Shown in pieces: positions 45,720 to 54,904 of a stretch of 64,000 nt of DNA. A model generated the notes under the pieces. It was given only the letters and a program-made list of their open reading frames with translations, ran no database searches and was not told the origin of the DNA. A program made the position numbers and the translations under genes. This DNA is from Chryseomicrobium excrementi. GTDB taxonomy: Bacteria; Bacillota; Bacilli; Bacillales_A; Planococcaceae. The stretch spans positions 372,001-436,000 of the forward strand of contig NZ_PCGR01000001.1 in NCBI RefSeq assembly GCF_002798305.1. The letters are read 5' to 3'. Every line of letters starts with the position of its first letter. The stretch's first letter is position 1.

Positions 45720-46556
45720 TTATCCTTCCAACAAATACATAAACCCAATGGCACCTGGGCCTGTGTGCGTGGAAATTACGGGAGTCGTATAGGACATCTT
45801 TACATCACGGAATCCAGAAGCTTCAATTGCCTCTTTTAAAGGAGTAGCCATTTGGAAACCATCAGCTTGTGCAATTCCTACTGCTTTTACACCTGAAGAA
45901 TCCGTATCTGTTTGAAATTCATTCATCAAGTAGTTGATCACTTGTTTGTAACTGCGCGCCTTTGCTACTGGTGTGTATTCTCCGTTAGCAAGCGAGGCAA
46001 TTGGCTTTATTGACAGTAAGGAACCGATCATGGCACGACCTTTCCCAATACGGCCTCCCTTTACTAAATTATCTAATGTATCTACAACAACAAATAGTCG
46101 CGTGTTCTCGCGGACTCGATCAAGCAACTGCAGAATATCATCTAGTGACTTTCCTTCTTCAACAGCTTTTGCTGCTTCGATTACTTGGAAAGCCAGAGCA
46201 TGAGAAATAAAGCGAGAATCAACAACCGTCACATCACTGTCTGTCATCTCTGCAGCAGCTTGTGCAGATTTCACTGTACCACTCATTCCGCCTGTCATAT
46301 GGATAGATAAGATTTGAGAACCGTCTTTTCCAAGCTCATCATACACTTCTTTGAATGTTCCTGCTGCTGGTTGAGAGGATTTAGGTAATTCATTAGATAC
46401 TTTCATCTTTTGAAGAAATTGTTCTGCTGAAATGGTCACGCCGTCAAGGTAATCCTCTCCATCCACATGGATGGTTAGAGGAACTACTGTTATGCTGTAG
46501 CGATTCAGTACGTCTTGTGTCAGTTCAGCAGTAGAGTCCGTCACAATTTTAATCAT
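45720..46556 (-). CDS. DegV family fatty-acid-binding protein
   Basis: The 278-residue soluble protein belongs to the DegV/FakB family, which binds a fatty acid for phosphorylation by FakA. Typical wording is IVTDSTAELT at the start, KSSQPAAG, HMTGGMSGT, VVDSRFISHALAF and GRIGKGRAMIG. The lipid-binding Arg/Ser set looks intact. It is followed by plsC upstream on the same strand, which suits a role in phospholipid supply. Confidence 0.93.
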   Translation of the reverse strand: MIKIVTDSTAELTQDVLNRYSITVVPLTIHVDGEDYLDGVTISAEQFLQKMKVSNELPKSSQPAAGTFKEVYDELGKDGSQILSIHMTGGMSGTVKSAQAAAEMTDSDVTVVDSRFISHALAFQVIEAAKAVEEGKSLDDILQLLDRVRENTRLFVVVDTLDNLVKGGRIGKGRAMIGSLLSIKPIASLANGEYTPVAKARSYKQVINYLMNEFQTDTDSSGVKAVGIAQADGFQMATPLKEAIEASGFRDVKMSYTTPVISTHTGPGAIGFMYLLEG

Positions 46557-46560
46557 AGGC

Positions 46561-47286
46561 CTATTCCCCCTTCTGTAGCTTTGCTAACGCTCGTTCAATC
46601 TGATGTTGAACGCGTTGTTTGAATTCATCTATACTTTCCGTCTCTTCTAGTGAAACCGAAGGCAACACCTGCACATATACTTTAGCTGGTTGAATCCGGT
46701 TGCTCTGTTGTTCCATTAGACGAGAAGTTCCATAAATCGCAATAGGTACAATAGGTACTCCTGCTTTTTGAGCAATTCGTACGAATCCTGATTTAAACTC
46801 CCGAATGCCTTGTCCTTTTGAACGTGTACCTTCAGGGAACAATAGTAAAGAGTGTCCGTTGCGGAGAGTCTCTATACTATCATCTATTGATTTCAAAGCA
46901 CTGCGTCTGTTTGAGCGATCGATGAAGACACAATTCATTTCTGTCATCCAATCAGCTATAAACGGAATTTTAGTAACTTCCACTTTTGATAAAAATCCAA
47001 ATGGTTTTGGAATTTTAGATATCAGCACCGGAATGTCAAAATTCCCTTCGTGATTGGCTACAAGAAGTACCGGTCCTCGAGGGAGTTGTTCCGTACCGGA
47101 AATCTCCACAGTAGCACCGGCTTTTTTCAAAATGTTAGTTGCCCATCTTCTTGGCGTTTCATAGACTAGTTCATCGTAAGAAGCCAGATCTAAGTCATGC
47201 TTTCTCTTCTGTAACCGTCTCAATGTAGCCATTTGAGTAGGGATGTAGCCAATAATATAACTATATGTCACAAGGCTTCTAATCAC
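46561..47286 (-). CDS. plsC: 1-acyl-sn-glycerol-3-phosphate acyltransferase PlsC
   Basis: The 241-residue enzyme makes phosphatidic acid. The HxxxxD motif is VANHEGNFD, and the glycerophosphate-binding block is LFPEGTRSKG; a third block PIAIYGTSRLM follows. One N-terminal hydrophobic stretch indicates membrane association. GTG starts the gene. It lies 9 bases after dfrA in the same transcript. Confidence 0.92.
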   Translation of the reverse strand: MIRSLVTYSYIIGYIPTQMATLRRLQKRKHDLDLASYDELVYETPRRWATNILKKAGATVEISGTEQLPRGPVLLVANHEGNFDIPVLISKIPKPFGFLSKVEVTKIPFIADWMTEMNCVFIDRSNRRSALKSIDDSIETLRNGHSLLLFPEGTRSKGQGIREFKSGFVRIAQKAGVPIVPIAIYGTSRLMEQQSNRIQPAKVYVQVLPSVSLEETESIDEFKQRVQHQIERALAKLQKGE

Positions 47287-47295
47287 GAGTCTTCA

Positions 47296-47775
47296 CTAGC
47301 CTTTCTTACTATAACGTTTATAAGTGTAATCGATTCCAGCTTTTGAAGTCATCTTTTCTGACTCCCACTGAAGCTCAAATTCAGGATATTCAGGAAAATA
47401 GGTGTCTCCCTCAAAAGTGTCATGGATCTCGGTAATATAGAGTTGGTCCGCCATATCTAAATAGTCTTTGAAAATCTGTGCACCGCCAATAATCAGTTGT
47501 TCGTCTCCATGCTGTTTCGCGAAATCGACAGCGTCTTCCATCGAATAAAAAATATGAGTTCCATCAGCTTCAAACTCTTTGTTACGAGTAATGATGATGT
47601 TCGTGCGATTGGGTAAGGGTCTTCCAATTGATTCAAACGTTTTTCTTCCCATGATGACCGGCTTGTTGAGAGTAACTGACTTGAAATAAGCCAAGTCTTC
47701 CGGAAGATGCCACGGCATCTCATTATTGATACCAATGACTCGATTTTCATCATGAGCAACGATCATAGAAATCAT
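47296..47775 (-). CDS. dfrA: dihydrofolate reductase
   Basis: The 159-residue enzyme reduces dihydrofolate with NADPH. Family residues are seen in MIVAHDENRVIGINNEMPWHLPEDLAYFK (in parts), where the catalytic Glu is in LPEDLAYF, plus PVIMGRKTFESIGRPLPNR and IIGGAQIFKDY. Its closeness to thyA (12 bases) is the usual folate-cycle pairing. Confidence 0.97.
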   Translation of the reverse strand: MISMIVAHDENRVIGINNEMPWHLPEDLAYFKSVTLNKPVIMGRKTFESIGRPLPNRTNIIITRNKEFEADGTHIFYSMEDAVDFAKQHGDEQLIIGGAQIFKDYLDMADQLYITEIHDTFEGDTYFPEYPEFELQWESEKMTSKAGIDYTYKRYSKKG

Positions 47776-47787
47776 GCTACCACGTCC

Positions 47788-48726
47788 TTACACAGCTATT
47801 TCAGCATGAATGCGAGGGTGCGATTCATAACCGATAAGTTGAATATCTCCGAGTTCCATATCAAAAATGGATTTTGAACTTAATTGAATCTCAGGCATTT
47901 TTTTTGGTTCACGAGACAATAGCTCGTTTACTTGATCTAAATGATTTAAATACAGATGAGCATCGCCAAATGTATGAATAAATTCGCCAACCTCAAGGTT
48001 CGTCTCATGTGCGATTAAATGAACTAATAAAGCGTAAGATGCAATATTAAAAGGAACTCCTAGAAATACATCTGCACTTCTCTGGTATAACTGGCACGAA
48101 AGCTTGTTCCCTTGAACATAAAACTGCATAAACGAATGACAAGGTGGCAACGCCATCTCATCCACTTCTGCAGGATTCCAAGCGGTCACAATATGACGTC
48201 TTGAGTGAGGGGAATGTTTCAAAGAAGAAATAACGCTCTGAATTTGGTCAATGATTTGACCATCCTTGCCTTCCCAAGCACGCCATTGCCTTCCGTAAAC
48301 AGGGCCGAGCTCTCCATATTTTGCAGCAAATGCATCATCTGTTTTCAATCGCTCAATAAATGCAGACATCTCTTTGTCATAGTGAACCTTAAATTCAGGG
48401 TCCTGCGTTGCGCGTAGTCCGAAGTTTGTCATATCAGGTCCTTGGTACTCTTCGCTCGCTACCCAATTTTCAAAAGCCCACTCGTTCCAAATGTTATTAT
48501 TTTGACGAACGAGAGTTTGAACGTTCGTATCCCCTTTTAAAAACCACAACAGTTCACTTGCAATTAATTTAAAAGAGGTATGCTTTGTAGTTAGGAGTGG
48601 AAAGCCTTGTTGAAGATCAAAGCGCATTTGATAGCCAAATATACTAATCGTTCCAACACCCGTTCGGTCTGTTCTTTCTTGCCCGTTTTTTAAAATATAT
48701 GTACAAAGATCGTGATATTGTTTCAT
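47788..48726 (-). CDS. thyA: thymidylate synthase ThyA, long form
   Basis: The 312-residue enzyme methylates dUMP with methylene-tetrahydrofolate. The catalytic cysteine is in [12 protein letters not shown], with GPVYGRQWR and [16 protein letters not shown]. It carries the extra small-domain insert of about 50 residues (about 85-135) found in Lactobacillus and Staphylococcus enzymes. dfrA follows to recycle the dihydrofolate it releases. Confidence 0.97.
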   Translation of the reverse strand: MKQYHDLCTYILKNGQERTDRTGVGTISIFGYQMRFDLQQGFPLLTTKHTSFKLIASELLWFLKGDTNVQTLVRQNNNIWNEWAFENWVASEEYQGPDMTNFGLRATQDPEFKVHYDKEMSAFIERLKTDDAFAAKYGELGPVYGRQWRAWEGKDGQIIDQIQSVISSLKHSPHSRRHIVTAWNPAEVDEMALPPCHSFMQFYVQGNKLSCQLYQRSADVFLGVPFNIASYALLVHLIAHETNLEVGEFIHTFGDAHLYLNHLDQVNELLSREPKKMPEIQLSSKSIFDMELGDIQLIGYESHPRIHAEIAV

Positions 48727-48738
48727 GGAACTACTCCT

Positions 48739-49284
48739 TTAGGATAACCATTTAGGTGGTGTATTTTTTGACCAGTAGATCTCACCAACATCAATGTGAC
48801 TACTAAAAGCATCGTCAGCCGTATGATAGTGGAATGTGAAATAATATCCTTCTTGAGGTCGTTTTTCTACTCGGACATGAGCTCGAAGAATATCATCATT
48901 TGTCACTGTATCATAGAGGTGAAAGATTTTCTCTCCATACTCTCCTGAAGGTTTGTGAGAAATAGCGGATTCAGGTGTGGCCAGTTGTTCAATTTTCTCT
49001 TGATAAGCTGGAAAAATGGCAGCCTGATACTGATCATAAATTTTCGGACTGATTTTTGAACCAAATTTTAATAGACTCTGTTCTTCAGCAGCTGCTAGAA
49101 GGCTTTCAGTATCAATAGGTCGTTGCTCAATATAACTTTGAGAGACTCGGCTTTCTTCTACTTCAAAGACCGCGTTCCAAATTTCATGTGAAGGTGTAAT
49201 GACACCAAATGTAATGACGGCAACTAAGGCAGCAAGAAACTTTTTCACGTATAAAGTCAATTCATACACATCCATCCGTAACAT
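48739..49284 (-). CDS. YpjP family secreted or membrane-anchored protein
   Basis: This protein of up to 181 residues has an N-terminal hydrophobic segment (KKFLAALVAVITFGVI) and an extracellular domain ending in DVGEIYWSKNTPPKWLS, as in B. subtilis YpjP, which also precedes thyB/dfrA. No function is known. The start is unresolved: ATG 49284, ATG 49275 and GTG 49248 (giving MKKFLAALV) are all in frame and none has a good ribosome binding site. Confidence 0.78.
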   Translation of the reverse strand: MLRMDVYELTLYVKKFLAALVAVITFGVITPSHEIWNAVFEVEESRVSQSYIEQRPIDTESLLAAAEEQSLLKFGSKISPKIYDQYQAAIFPAYQEKIEQLATPESAISHKPSGEYGEKIFHLYDTVTNDDILRAHVRVEKRPQEGYYFTFHYHTADDAFSSHIDVGEIYWSKNTPPKWLS

Positions 49285-49398
49285 TTTTGAAACAACTTAT
49301 CATCCAAACTAGGACTTGCACTTCATTCTTTTCTCATTTCATTGTACAATAAGAAGCAACCATATGTACAAATTGATTCAGCAAAAGGAGGATTTCTC

Positions 49399-49476
49399 AT
49401 GAGCTTGGGTATTTTCATCGGTATCGGATATTTATTACTATTAGGTTACTTGACTTCTTTAAACTTCACACATTGA
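49399..49476 (+). CDS. 25-residue putative membrane peptide
   Basis: The frame reads MSLGIFIGIGYLLLLGYLTS and ends LNFTH. It is almost wholly hydrophobic, so a single membrane helix is predicted. AAAGGAGGATTTCTC lies just before the ATG, a near-perfect site, and the structured repeat starting 8 bases after the stop carries a terminator hairpin. I recognise no family. Small size makes this tentative. Confidence 0.55.
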   Translation: MSLGIFIGIGYLLLLGYLTSLNFTH

Positions 49477-49483
49477 TACAAAC

Positions 49484-49693
49484 AGGCTGGGACAAAACCC
49501 AGCAAAGGGAGTTTCTCGTCATGAGAAACTCCCTTTTGTATGTTCTATTGTGTGTAGGGGAAGCGTTCCGCGGGCGCGGGCTGAGCCAAGGTCTCAGCTT
49601 CCGCTTTTAATCCCGCTGGAGTCACCCCTACACACTTTTCATTTTGTTATCCTTAACTTCATTTATTGAATTAACTGAGTTATGTCCCAGCCT
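49484..49693. repeat. structured interspersed repeat with inverted termini, copy 2
   Basis: This 210-bp element has matching inverted ends: AGGCTGGGACAAAA on the left and the complement AGGCTGGGACATAA on the right. Inside are GCTGGG/CCCAGC, a perfect hairpin of the GGGAGTTTCTC type, and a core closed by an 11-bp stem GTGTGTAGGGG/CCCCTACACAC (near 49550-49560 and 49625-49635) with inner stems AAGCG/CGCTT and GCTGAG/CTCAGC. It lies between a small gene and a methyltransferase gene whose stop codon it supplies. Confidence 0.9.
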
Positions 49694-50471
49694 CTAGTTC
49701 TTTATCTATAAAACCAAAATGAAATTTTGAAGTTTTTCGGATTTGCTGCTCGAATCCATAGTCTGAAAATACAGAGCTGGAATAATGAGCTTTCACAACA
49801 ACACGTCTTTTTGCTACTCTTAAAGCTTCTTGCACCCATTCTTTAGAGAGTGTATCCCCAGCTGCGAACACTTTATGCGTTTTAAAATTTGTTGCTTCTT
49901 CAATAGACTCCTCAAACATCGGATCTAAATAGACGACGTCAAAAGAATTGTCTTGCTGTAGCTTTAGAAAAGCGAGTGCATCTTGCTCCACGCATTCTAT
50001 TCGTTTTAGGGCCGCTGTTAATTCAGGCAGACGAAGATCGGCAAGTTGTTGGCTCTGTTGAAAAAGAAAACTAAGTACTGGAGATTTTTCAACCCCCATC
50101 ACTTTCCCTCTTACTCCCACAACTACACTTGCCATCAAACAATCCGCACCAAAACCAAGCGTTGTATCGAGAAATGAATCTCCTGGCTGCAGTTGAACTG
50201 CTGTAAGAAAAGGTTCTATATCACCTTGTTTGAAACGTTTGTACCTGAACATCGCAGTACCAGGATGGTAAGCATATCGATACCCTTCCCCATTTTGTGC
50301 TTCCCAGCCATGAGACGTCCAAATATAGAGGATATCATACTGTTTGAACCATTTGTGAAGAGACTCATCTCCGCGTTCCACATAAGGATATCCGAGTTGT
50401 TCCGCAAAAGTTTTCGCGTACTGTCGCCCTTCTTCAGAAAGCTTAGCTGAAGTGGTTATTGCAATTCTCAT
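49680..50471 (-). CDS. class I SAM-dependent methyltransferase (YpiP/RsmJ-like)
   Basis: The 263-residue enzyme has an N-terminal domain and a Rossmann methyltransferase domain. Motif I is FLDTTLGFGADCLMAS, and the catalytic-type motif VVYLDPMFEES resembles RsmJ-type rRNA guanine-N2 methyltransferases. The target cannot be proven. The last residues (AGT) and the stop codon are encoded within the terminus of the repeat. The start overlaps the bacilliredoxin stop. Confidence 0.85.
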   Translation of the reverse strand: MRIAITTSAKLSEEGRQYAKTFAEQLGYPYVERGDESLHKWFKQYDILYIWTSHGWEAQNGEGYRYAYHPGTAMFRYKRFKQGDIEPFLTAVQLQPGDSFLDTTLGFGADCLMASVVVGVRGKVMGVEKSPVLSFLFQQSQQLADLRLPELTAALKRIECVEQDALAFLKLQQDNSFDVVYLDPMFEESIEEATNFKTHKVFAAGDTLSKEWVQEALRVAKRRVVVKAHYSSSVFSDYGFEQQIRKTSKFHFGFIDKELEAGT

Positions 50472-50905
50472 GAAGTCACAAGTTGTTCCAATACACCTTG
50501 TACATGGTCGACAATAGCTTCTTTTGGGAAGTTTTCAATCTGCTCACGTGGAATGAAATAAGCTAACTGACCATCTTTCCAAATAGCCATTGAAGGTGAA
50601 CTAGGAGGAACTTCTGAAAAATAATTCCGCATTCGTTCTGTCGCTTCCTGGTCTTGTCCAGCAAATACTGTGACAAGATGATCTGGTTTTTGAGTCAAAT
50701 TTTCAATAGCTTCAATTGCAGCTGGTCGTGCAAGTCCTGCTGCACATCCACATACGGAATTAATAACGATAAAAGAAATTCCTTTAGCAGATTCCATATG
50801 ATTCTCGACTTCTTCAACAGTTGTCAATTCTGTAAAGCCATGTCCAGTCAACTCTTGACGCATTGGCTGAACGATTTGCTTCATGTATTCTTCATAGGCA
50901 TTCAT
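50468..50905 (-). CDS. brxA: bacilliredoxin BrxA/YphP family
   Basis: The 145-residue thioredoxin-fold protein removes bacillithiol from mixed disulfides. The CGC motif is Cys52-Gly-Cys54 in NSVCGCAAGLARPA, which defines the family. This predicts that the organism makes bacillithiol. ATG 50905 has AAGGAGGAAAACCA upstream. The start overlaps the end of the cvfC gene by 4 bases. Confidence 0.93.
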   Translation of the reverse strand: MNAYEEYMKQIVQPMRQELTGHGFTELTTVEEVENHMESAKGISFIVINSVCGCAAGLARPAAIEAIENLTQKPDHLVTVFAGQDQEATERMRNYFSEVPPSSPSMAIWKDGQLAYFIPREQIENFPKEAIVDHVQGVLEQLVTS

Positions 50906-52032
50906 TGGTTTTCCTCCTTGATTGCTCGGGCCATGTTCATTTGCTTCCAAACGGACCCTTTTGCTTCTTCGCCTTGCTCGATGCGCGCAATAGCCATTTT
51001 AACTTGAAGACGCACTTCATACTCGCTGTCATTTTCAGCTTTGCGCAGCGTATCTAAATGCGTATCCTCTCCAACTTCATAGAAAAACATGGCTGCACGC
51101 CAACGAACTAACTTATTTTTATCAAAAAGTGCTTGTTCCATTGCTTGTGCGAATTCTGGATACCCAAGGTCACTCATCGTATCTCCAGCGGTACGTCGAA
51201 TCGATGCATTCTTGTCATGTAGAGCAATGGTCAAGTGAGGAACTACAATCGGATCTTCAAGAATCCCAAGATAAATGACGGCAAGTCTACGAATTGATAC
51301 TTTCTCGTCTTTTAGAGCTAGTGCAAGTAGTGGCAAGTCTTCTTCTTTAGGGTGTGTTAAACGGTCAAGCAACTGATAGCGAACTTGCCAGTCTGGATGT
51401 TGAAAATCTTCAAGTGAGACTGGGTAACGCTTATTTTTCCATTCTGTCTCCGTGTGAGACTCCGGCTCAGCCAACTGATGAAGACGTTCTTCTGTAAAAG
51501 CTGCCTCTAGCTCGTCTTGGACTTGTGCAGCAATCTCATCAAAGTCACCGTAACGCACTCCGTAATCCAACCATTTTCTCTGAAGGATATAATTCTCATC
51601 ATCTTGAATCCGTTTTTCAAATGTTTCTGTAAAACGTGAAGACAGCGCATAACGTTTTTCTGATGAGTTATCAAATACTTTTATTTGGAGTGGTATGCCG
51701 TGATAATCCTGAATGTGTACACGGACCTCTCCAAAAGATGGTTCTAGAGCTGGTTGTTCCTCTACTGCCTCACTATCTTTACCAAACAAGCCTTCAATCT
51801 GCGGAATCAACTGATCCCAGCTCGCTTTTGGATGCTTCTCTACTGCTAAAAAGTTAGCAACATGATAAATACCTTTCATTCCATCTAGCTCTAAAATCTG
51901 TCGAATGACACCTTGTGCTTGGTCAAGTGCCTCAACTTTGTAATTAGTACTTGTACCGAAAGGTAGCTCTGTGTCTACGACAATTTTCATTGAATTCGGA
52001 CTAGGGGTTGGTTCAATTGTGACAATCTTCAT
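50902..52032 (-). CDS. cvfC: conserved virulence factor C-like protein (NifU-N/Scaffold plus HEAT repeats)
   Basis: The 376-residue protein has an N-terminal Nfu-type scaffold domain (residues 1-85, TPSPNSMKIVVD) but without cluster cysteines, a middle domain, and C-terminal HEAT-like repeats (about 215-360, such as KEEDLPLLALALKDEKVSIRR in parts). It matches B. subtilis YpgR and S. aureus CvfC, which lies beside thyA there too. Molecular function is unknown. Confidence 0.88.
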   Translation of the reverse strand: MKIVTIEPTPSPNSMKIVVDTELPFGTSTNYKVEALDQAQGVIRQILELDGMKGIYHVANFLAVEKHPKASWDQLIPQIEGLFGKDSEAVEEQPALEPSFGEVRVHIQDYHGIPLQIKVFDNSSEKRYALSSRFTETFEKRIQDDENYILQRKWLDYGVRYGDFDEIAAQVQDELEAAFTEERLHQLAEPESHTETEWKNKRYPVSLEDFQHPDWQVRYQLLDRLTHPKEEDLPLLALALKDEKVSIRRLAVIYLGILEDPIVVPHLTIALHDKNASIRRTAGDTMSDLGYPEFAQAMEQALFDKNKLVRWRAAMFFYEVGEDTHLDTLRKAENDSEYEVRLQVKMAIARIEQGEEAKGSVWKQMNMARAIKEENQ

Positions 52033-52062
52033 CGAATCACTCCTTTTCTATCTCTCAGTGTA

Positions 52063-53943
52063 TCATGAAGAAACAATTTCTTCTAAGTACGCCCACCGCT
52101 CCATCTTTTCTTCTAAAATAGCTTCTTTTTCTTCTAGTTCTATAGAGGCGACACGGATCGATTCGTAATTGGAGCCCGCTTGATCTATTTCCTGTTGCAG
52201 CTCAGAGATTCGTTGTTCGAGTTTTGCAATCTCGTCTTCAATAGTTTCCCACTCTTTTTTCTCGTTATAAAAAAGGCGTTTCTTTTTCTCTTTCACTTCA
52301 GGTTCAGGTGAGGCAGTTACTTCTTCCATTTTTTCTTCCTTGACCTGTACTTTTTTCTGCTCCAAATACTCTTCGAAGGAATCTAGGGTTTGCGTTACAC
52401 GACCATTCTCTAATATCCAGAGCTTATTCGTCACTCGGTCTACAAAGTAACGATCGTGTGATATTGTGAGTACAACACCTGGGAACGTATCTAAATAGTT
52501 CTCGAGGACTGTCAAAGTATCTAAATCCAAGTCATTTGTCGGTTCATCTAACAACAGCACATTCGGTTGTTGGATGAGTAACTTGAGCAAGAACAGTCGT
52601 TTTTTTTCTCCTCCTGAGAGCTTTCGGATTTGAGTACCATGAGTAGACGTTGGGAATAAGAACTGCTCTAACATTTGAACCGCGGAGAATCGTTCTCCAG
52701 TTGTCGATTCTATGGAATTGGATTCTTCCGTAATATAATGGAGGACGCGTTGATTCGAATCAAATTCAGGAAGTTCTTGAGTAAAGTATCCAATTTTCAC
52801 AGTCTGTCCACGATCGAGAACGCCTGAGGTTGGTTCTTCGAGTCCGGCGAGTATCGAAAACAGTGTTGTTTTACCTGCACCGTTTTCTCCTACAATTCCG
52901 ATGCGGTCTTTGTTTTGAAGCAAGAAAGAGAAATCGTCAAATAGACGACGGTCACCGAACTGCTTTCCAAGATGATGCCCCTCCATGACTTTTTTACCGA
53001 GACGGCTTGAAGACAAGTTAACTTCTAAATCTGTAACAGTCACTTTTTGCTTCGCTTTCTCTTGAATATCGTCAAATCGGTCAAGTCTCGCTTTTTGCTT
53101 TGTCGTACGCGCTTTAGCTCCACGTCGTACCCATTTCAGTTCATTGCGGTAAAGGTTTTGAATCTTAGATTGCTCGGCCTGTTGTTGTTCATATCGAATC
53201 GCTTTGTTTTCCAAATATTGTTCGTAATTGCCCTTATAACGGAACAACTGCTGTTGATCGATTTCCAAAATGGAAGTAGAAATCTGATCTAAGAACACAC
53301 GGTCATGCGTTACAAAAAGCACGGCTCCTTTGTAAGACTTCACTAGCTCCTCCAAAGCAACAGTCGATTCTACATCCAGATGGTTGGTAGGCTCATCTAG
53401 TAGTAACAAGTCATGTGGTTCAATTAGCGCTCGAGCTAGTGCCACTCGTTTTTGCTGCCCACCTGACAATGTCCCTGCATCTTGATTGAAATCTTCAATA
53501 CCTAGCTTAGTCAATGCTTGCTTTGCCGCTGTATTGACTTCCCACCCGTTCATCTCTTCCATCTGCTGCTGAACAGAAAGTAGAGTCTCAATTAATTTCA
53601 TATTAGAGCTGTCCAGTTCAGCTGCTAGACGCGCTTCTTCATAGGCACGATTTAGTCTCATCACTTCAAGATCCCCACTAAACATGCTCTCAAGGACGCT
53701 CTTACCTGCTGGTAGTATCGGCTGTTGTTCTAAATAGGAAATCGAGTAGTCTTTTGGGTGATCCATTACTGCTTGATCTGCTTCGAGTCGTTTAGCAAGG
53801 ATTTGGAGCAACGTGGATTTGCCGCTACCATTTTTACCTACTAGCCCTATCTTTTCACCTTTATAAATCGTGAATTCGATTGAGTCAAATAGCATTTTCT
53901 CTCCTACAGTTTTGGTCAATGATTGAATGATCAATTGCGACAC
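52063..53943 (-). CDS. ABC-F family ATPase (Uup/YfmR-like)
   Basis: The 626-residue protein has two complete ATP-binding cassettes: GKNGSGKST, LSGGQQKRVAL and LLLLDEPTNHLDVES; then GENGAGKTT, LSGGEKKRLFL and LLLDEPTNDLDLDT. A C-terminal coiled coil (about 545-620) is the mark of Uup. These factors resolve stalled ribosomes, for example at polyproline. GTG is the start, overlapping the HD gene end by 13 bp. Confidence 0.92.
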   Translation of the reverse strand: MSQLIIQSLTKTVGEKMLFDSIEFTIYKGEKIGLVGKNGSGKSTLLQILAKRLEADQAVMDHPKDYSISYLEQQPILPAGKSVLESMFSGDLEVMRLNRAYEEARLAAELDSSNMKLIETLLSVQQQMEEMNGWEVNTAAKQALTKLGIEDFNQDAGTLSGGQQKRVALARALIEPHDLLLLDEPTNHLDVESTVALEELVKSYKGAVLFVTHDRVFLDQISTSILEIDQQQLFRYKGNYEQYLENKAIRYEQQQAEQSKIQNLYRNELKWVRRGAKARTTKQKARLDRFDDIQEKAKQKVTVTDLEVNLSSSRLGKKVMEGHHLGKQFGDRRLFDDFSFLLQNKDRIGIVGENGAGKTTLFSILAGLEEPTSGVLDRGQTVKIGYFTQELPEFDSNQRVLHYITEESNSIESTTGERFSAVQMLEQFLFPTSTHGTQIRKLSGGEKKRLFLLKLLIQQPNVLLLDEPTNDLDLDTLTVLENYLDTFPGVVLTISHDRYFVDRVTNKLWILENGRVTQTLDSFEEYLEQKKVQVKEEKMEEVTASPEPEVKEKKKRLFYNEKKEWETIEDEIAKLEQRISELQQEIDQAGSNYESIRVASIELEEKEAILEEKMERWAYLEEIVSS

Positions 53944-54554
53944 GGCTGATTCCCCACTTCTTCATACAACTGTTTTAAAAAGAGCTCCATAAATTGATGG
54001 CGATCTTCTGCCATCTGACGAGCCTGTTCCGTATTCATTAAATCTTTTAATTTTAAGAGCTTCTCATAGAAATGCGTTACAGATGAACCATTTGTTAAGG
54101 ACTGTCCGCCCCAATAAGCCTCGACTTCTTTGTGATCATAGAGCTTGCGATTTTTTGCGCCTCCAAATGCAAAGGTACGTGCAATTCCCACCGCCCCAAT
54201 GGCATCTAAGCGATCTGCATCCTGTACAATCTGGGCTTCTAGACTAACAGCTTTGACTCCTCCACTAAACGAAACTTGTTCAATAATCGTCCGAATCTTC
54301 AACTGTTCTTCTAGAGACAATGCAAATCTTTCAAAAATCTGTATCATAAAAGCTGCACTAGTAGCTGTTGCGTACTTTTTATCTTCTACATCATGCAGAC
54401 CAACTGCAAAAGTCACTAACTGACGATCTGCTTCTGGGTAATGGTTTAGTAAGCGGTCTGCATTCTCATAGACACGTTCAATATGTGCCATGTCGTGACT
54501 TCCATCGTACTGGTTGTAATAACTTTCAAGATAGGGAGCTAGTTTTTCCCACAT
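53931..54554 (-). CDS. HD-domain phosphohydrolase (YpgQ-like)
   Basis: The 207-residue enzyme has the HD metal site: His in DGSHDMAHIERV, His-Asp in VGLHDVEDKKY and Asp in VQDADRLDAIG. B. subtilis YpgQ of this type is a nucleotide pyrophosphohydrolase. I use ATG 54554; a TTG one codon earlier is possible. The ABC-F gene start overlaps its end. Confidence 0.9.
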   Translation of the reverse strand: MWEKLAPYLESYYNQYDGSHDMAHIERVYENADRLLNHYPEADRQLVTFAVGLHDVEDKKYATATSAAFMIQIFERFALSLEEQLKIRTIIEQVSFSGGVKAVSLEAQIVQDADRLDAIGAVGIARTFAFGGAKNRKLYDHKEVEAYWGGQSLTNGSSVTHFYEKLLKLKDLMNTEQARQMAEDRHQFMELFLKQLYEEVGNQPCRN

Positions 54555-54650
54555 CAAGGTTTTCCCCTTTCAAATTGACGGATACCGTCGAATCCTGTAT
54601 AGTTTATCTAGTAATTATCTGATTTTTCTAACGAAGGGGGTCCCGGTACG

Positions 54651-54860
54651 ATGCAACAAGGACAAGTAAAATGGTTTAATGCTGAAAAAGGGTACGGTTT
54701 TATTGAATCCGTGGATGGTGAAGACGTGTTCGTTCATTTTACAGGTATCCAAGGTGAAGGGTTCCGAACGTTAGAAGAAGGTCAAAAAGTACATTATCGT
54801 ACCGTTGAAGGAAACCGAGGACCACAAGCTGCGGATGTTCAAGTAATCCTAGATGCTTAA
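54651..54860 (+). CDS. cold-shock protein (CspD-like), copy 2
   Basis: The 69-residue protein carries RNP1 (KGYGFIES) and RNP2 (DVFVHFTGI). It differs from the other two csp products by a Tyr in RNP1 and a longer tail (DVQVILDA). Order csp-ypeQ-ypeP matches the B. subtilis cspD region. GAAGGGGGTCCCGG precedes the ATG. Confidence 0.95.
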   Translation: MQQGQVKWFNAEKGYGFIESVDGEDVFVHFTGIQGEGFRTLEEGQKVHYRTVEGNRGPQAADVQVILDA

Positions 54861-54872
54861 CTTATGTATACA

Positions 54873-54904
54873 TTCCCCACGCTTCAAGCGCAGGGGTTTT
54901 TTTA
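54873..54904. terminator. terminator between csp copy 2 and the zinc-finger gene
   Basis: CCCC (54875-54878) pairs with GGGG (54893-54896), with an inner short stem, and eight T residues follow. Confidence 0.8.

Noticed and set aside
49316-49350. Promoter TTGCAC ... TACAAT before the 25-residue gene
   Set aside because: The spacer would be 23 bp, too long for a sigma-A promoter.
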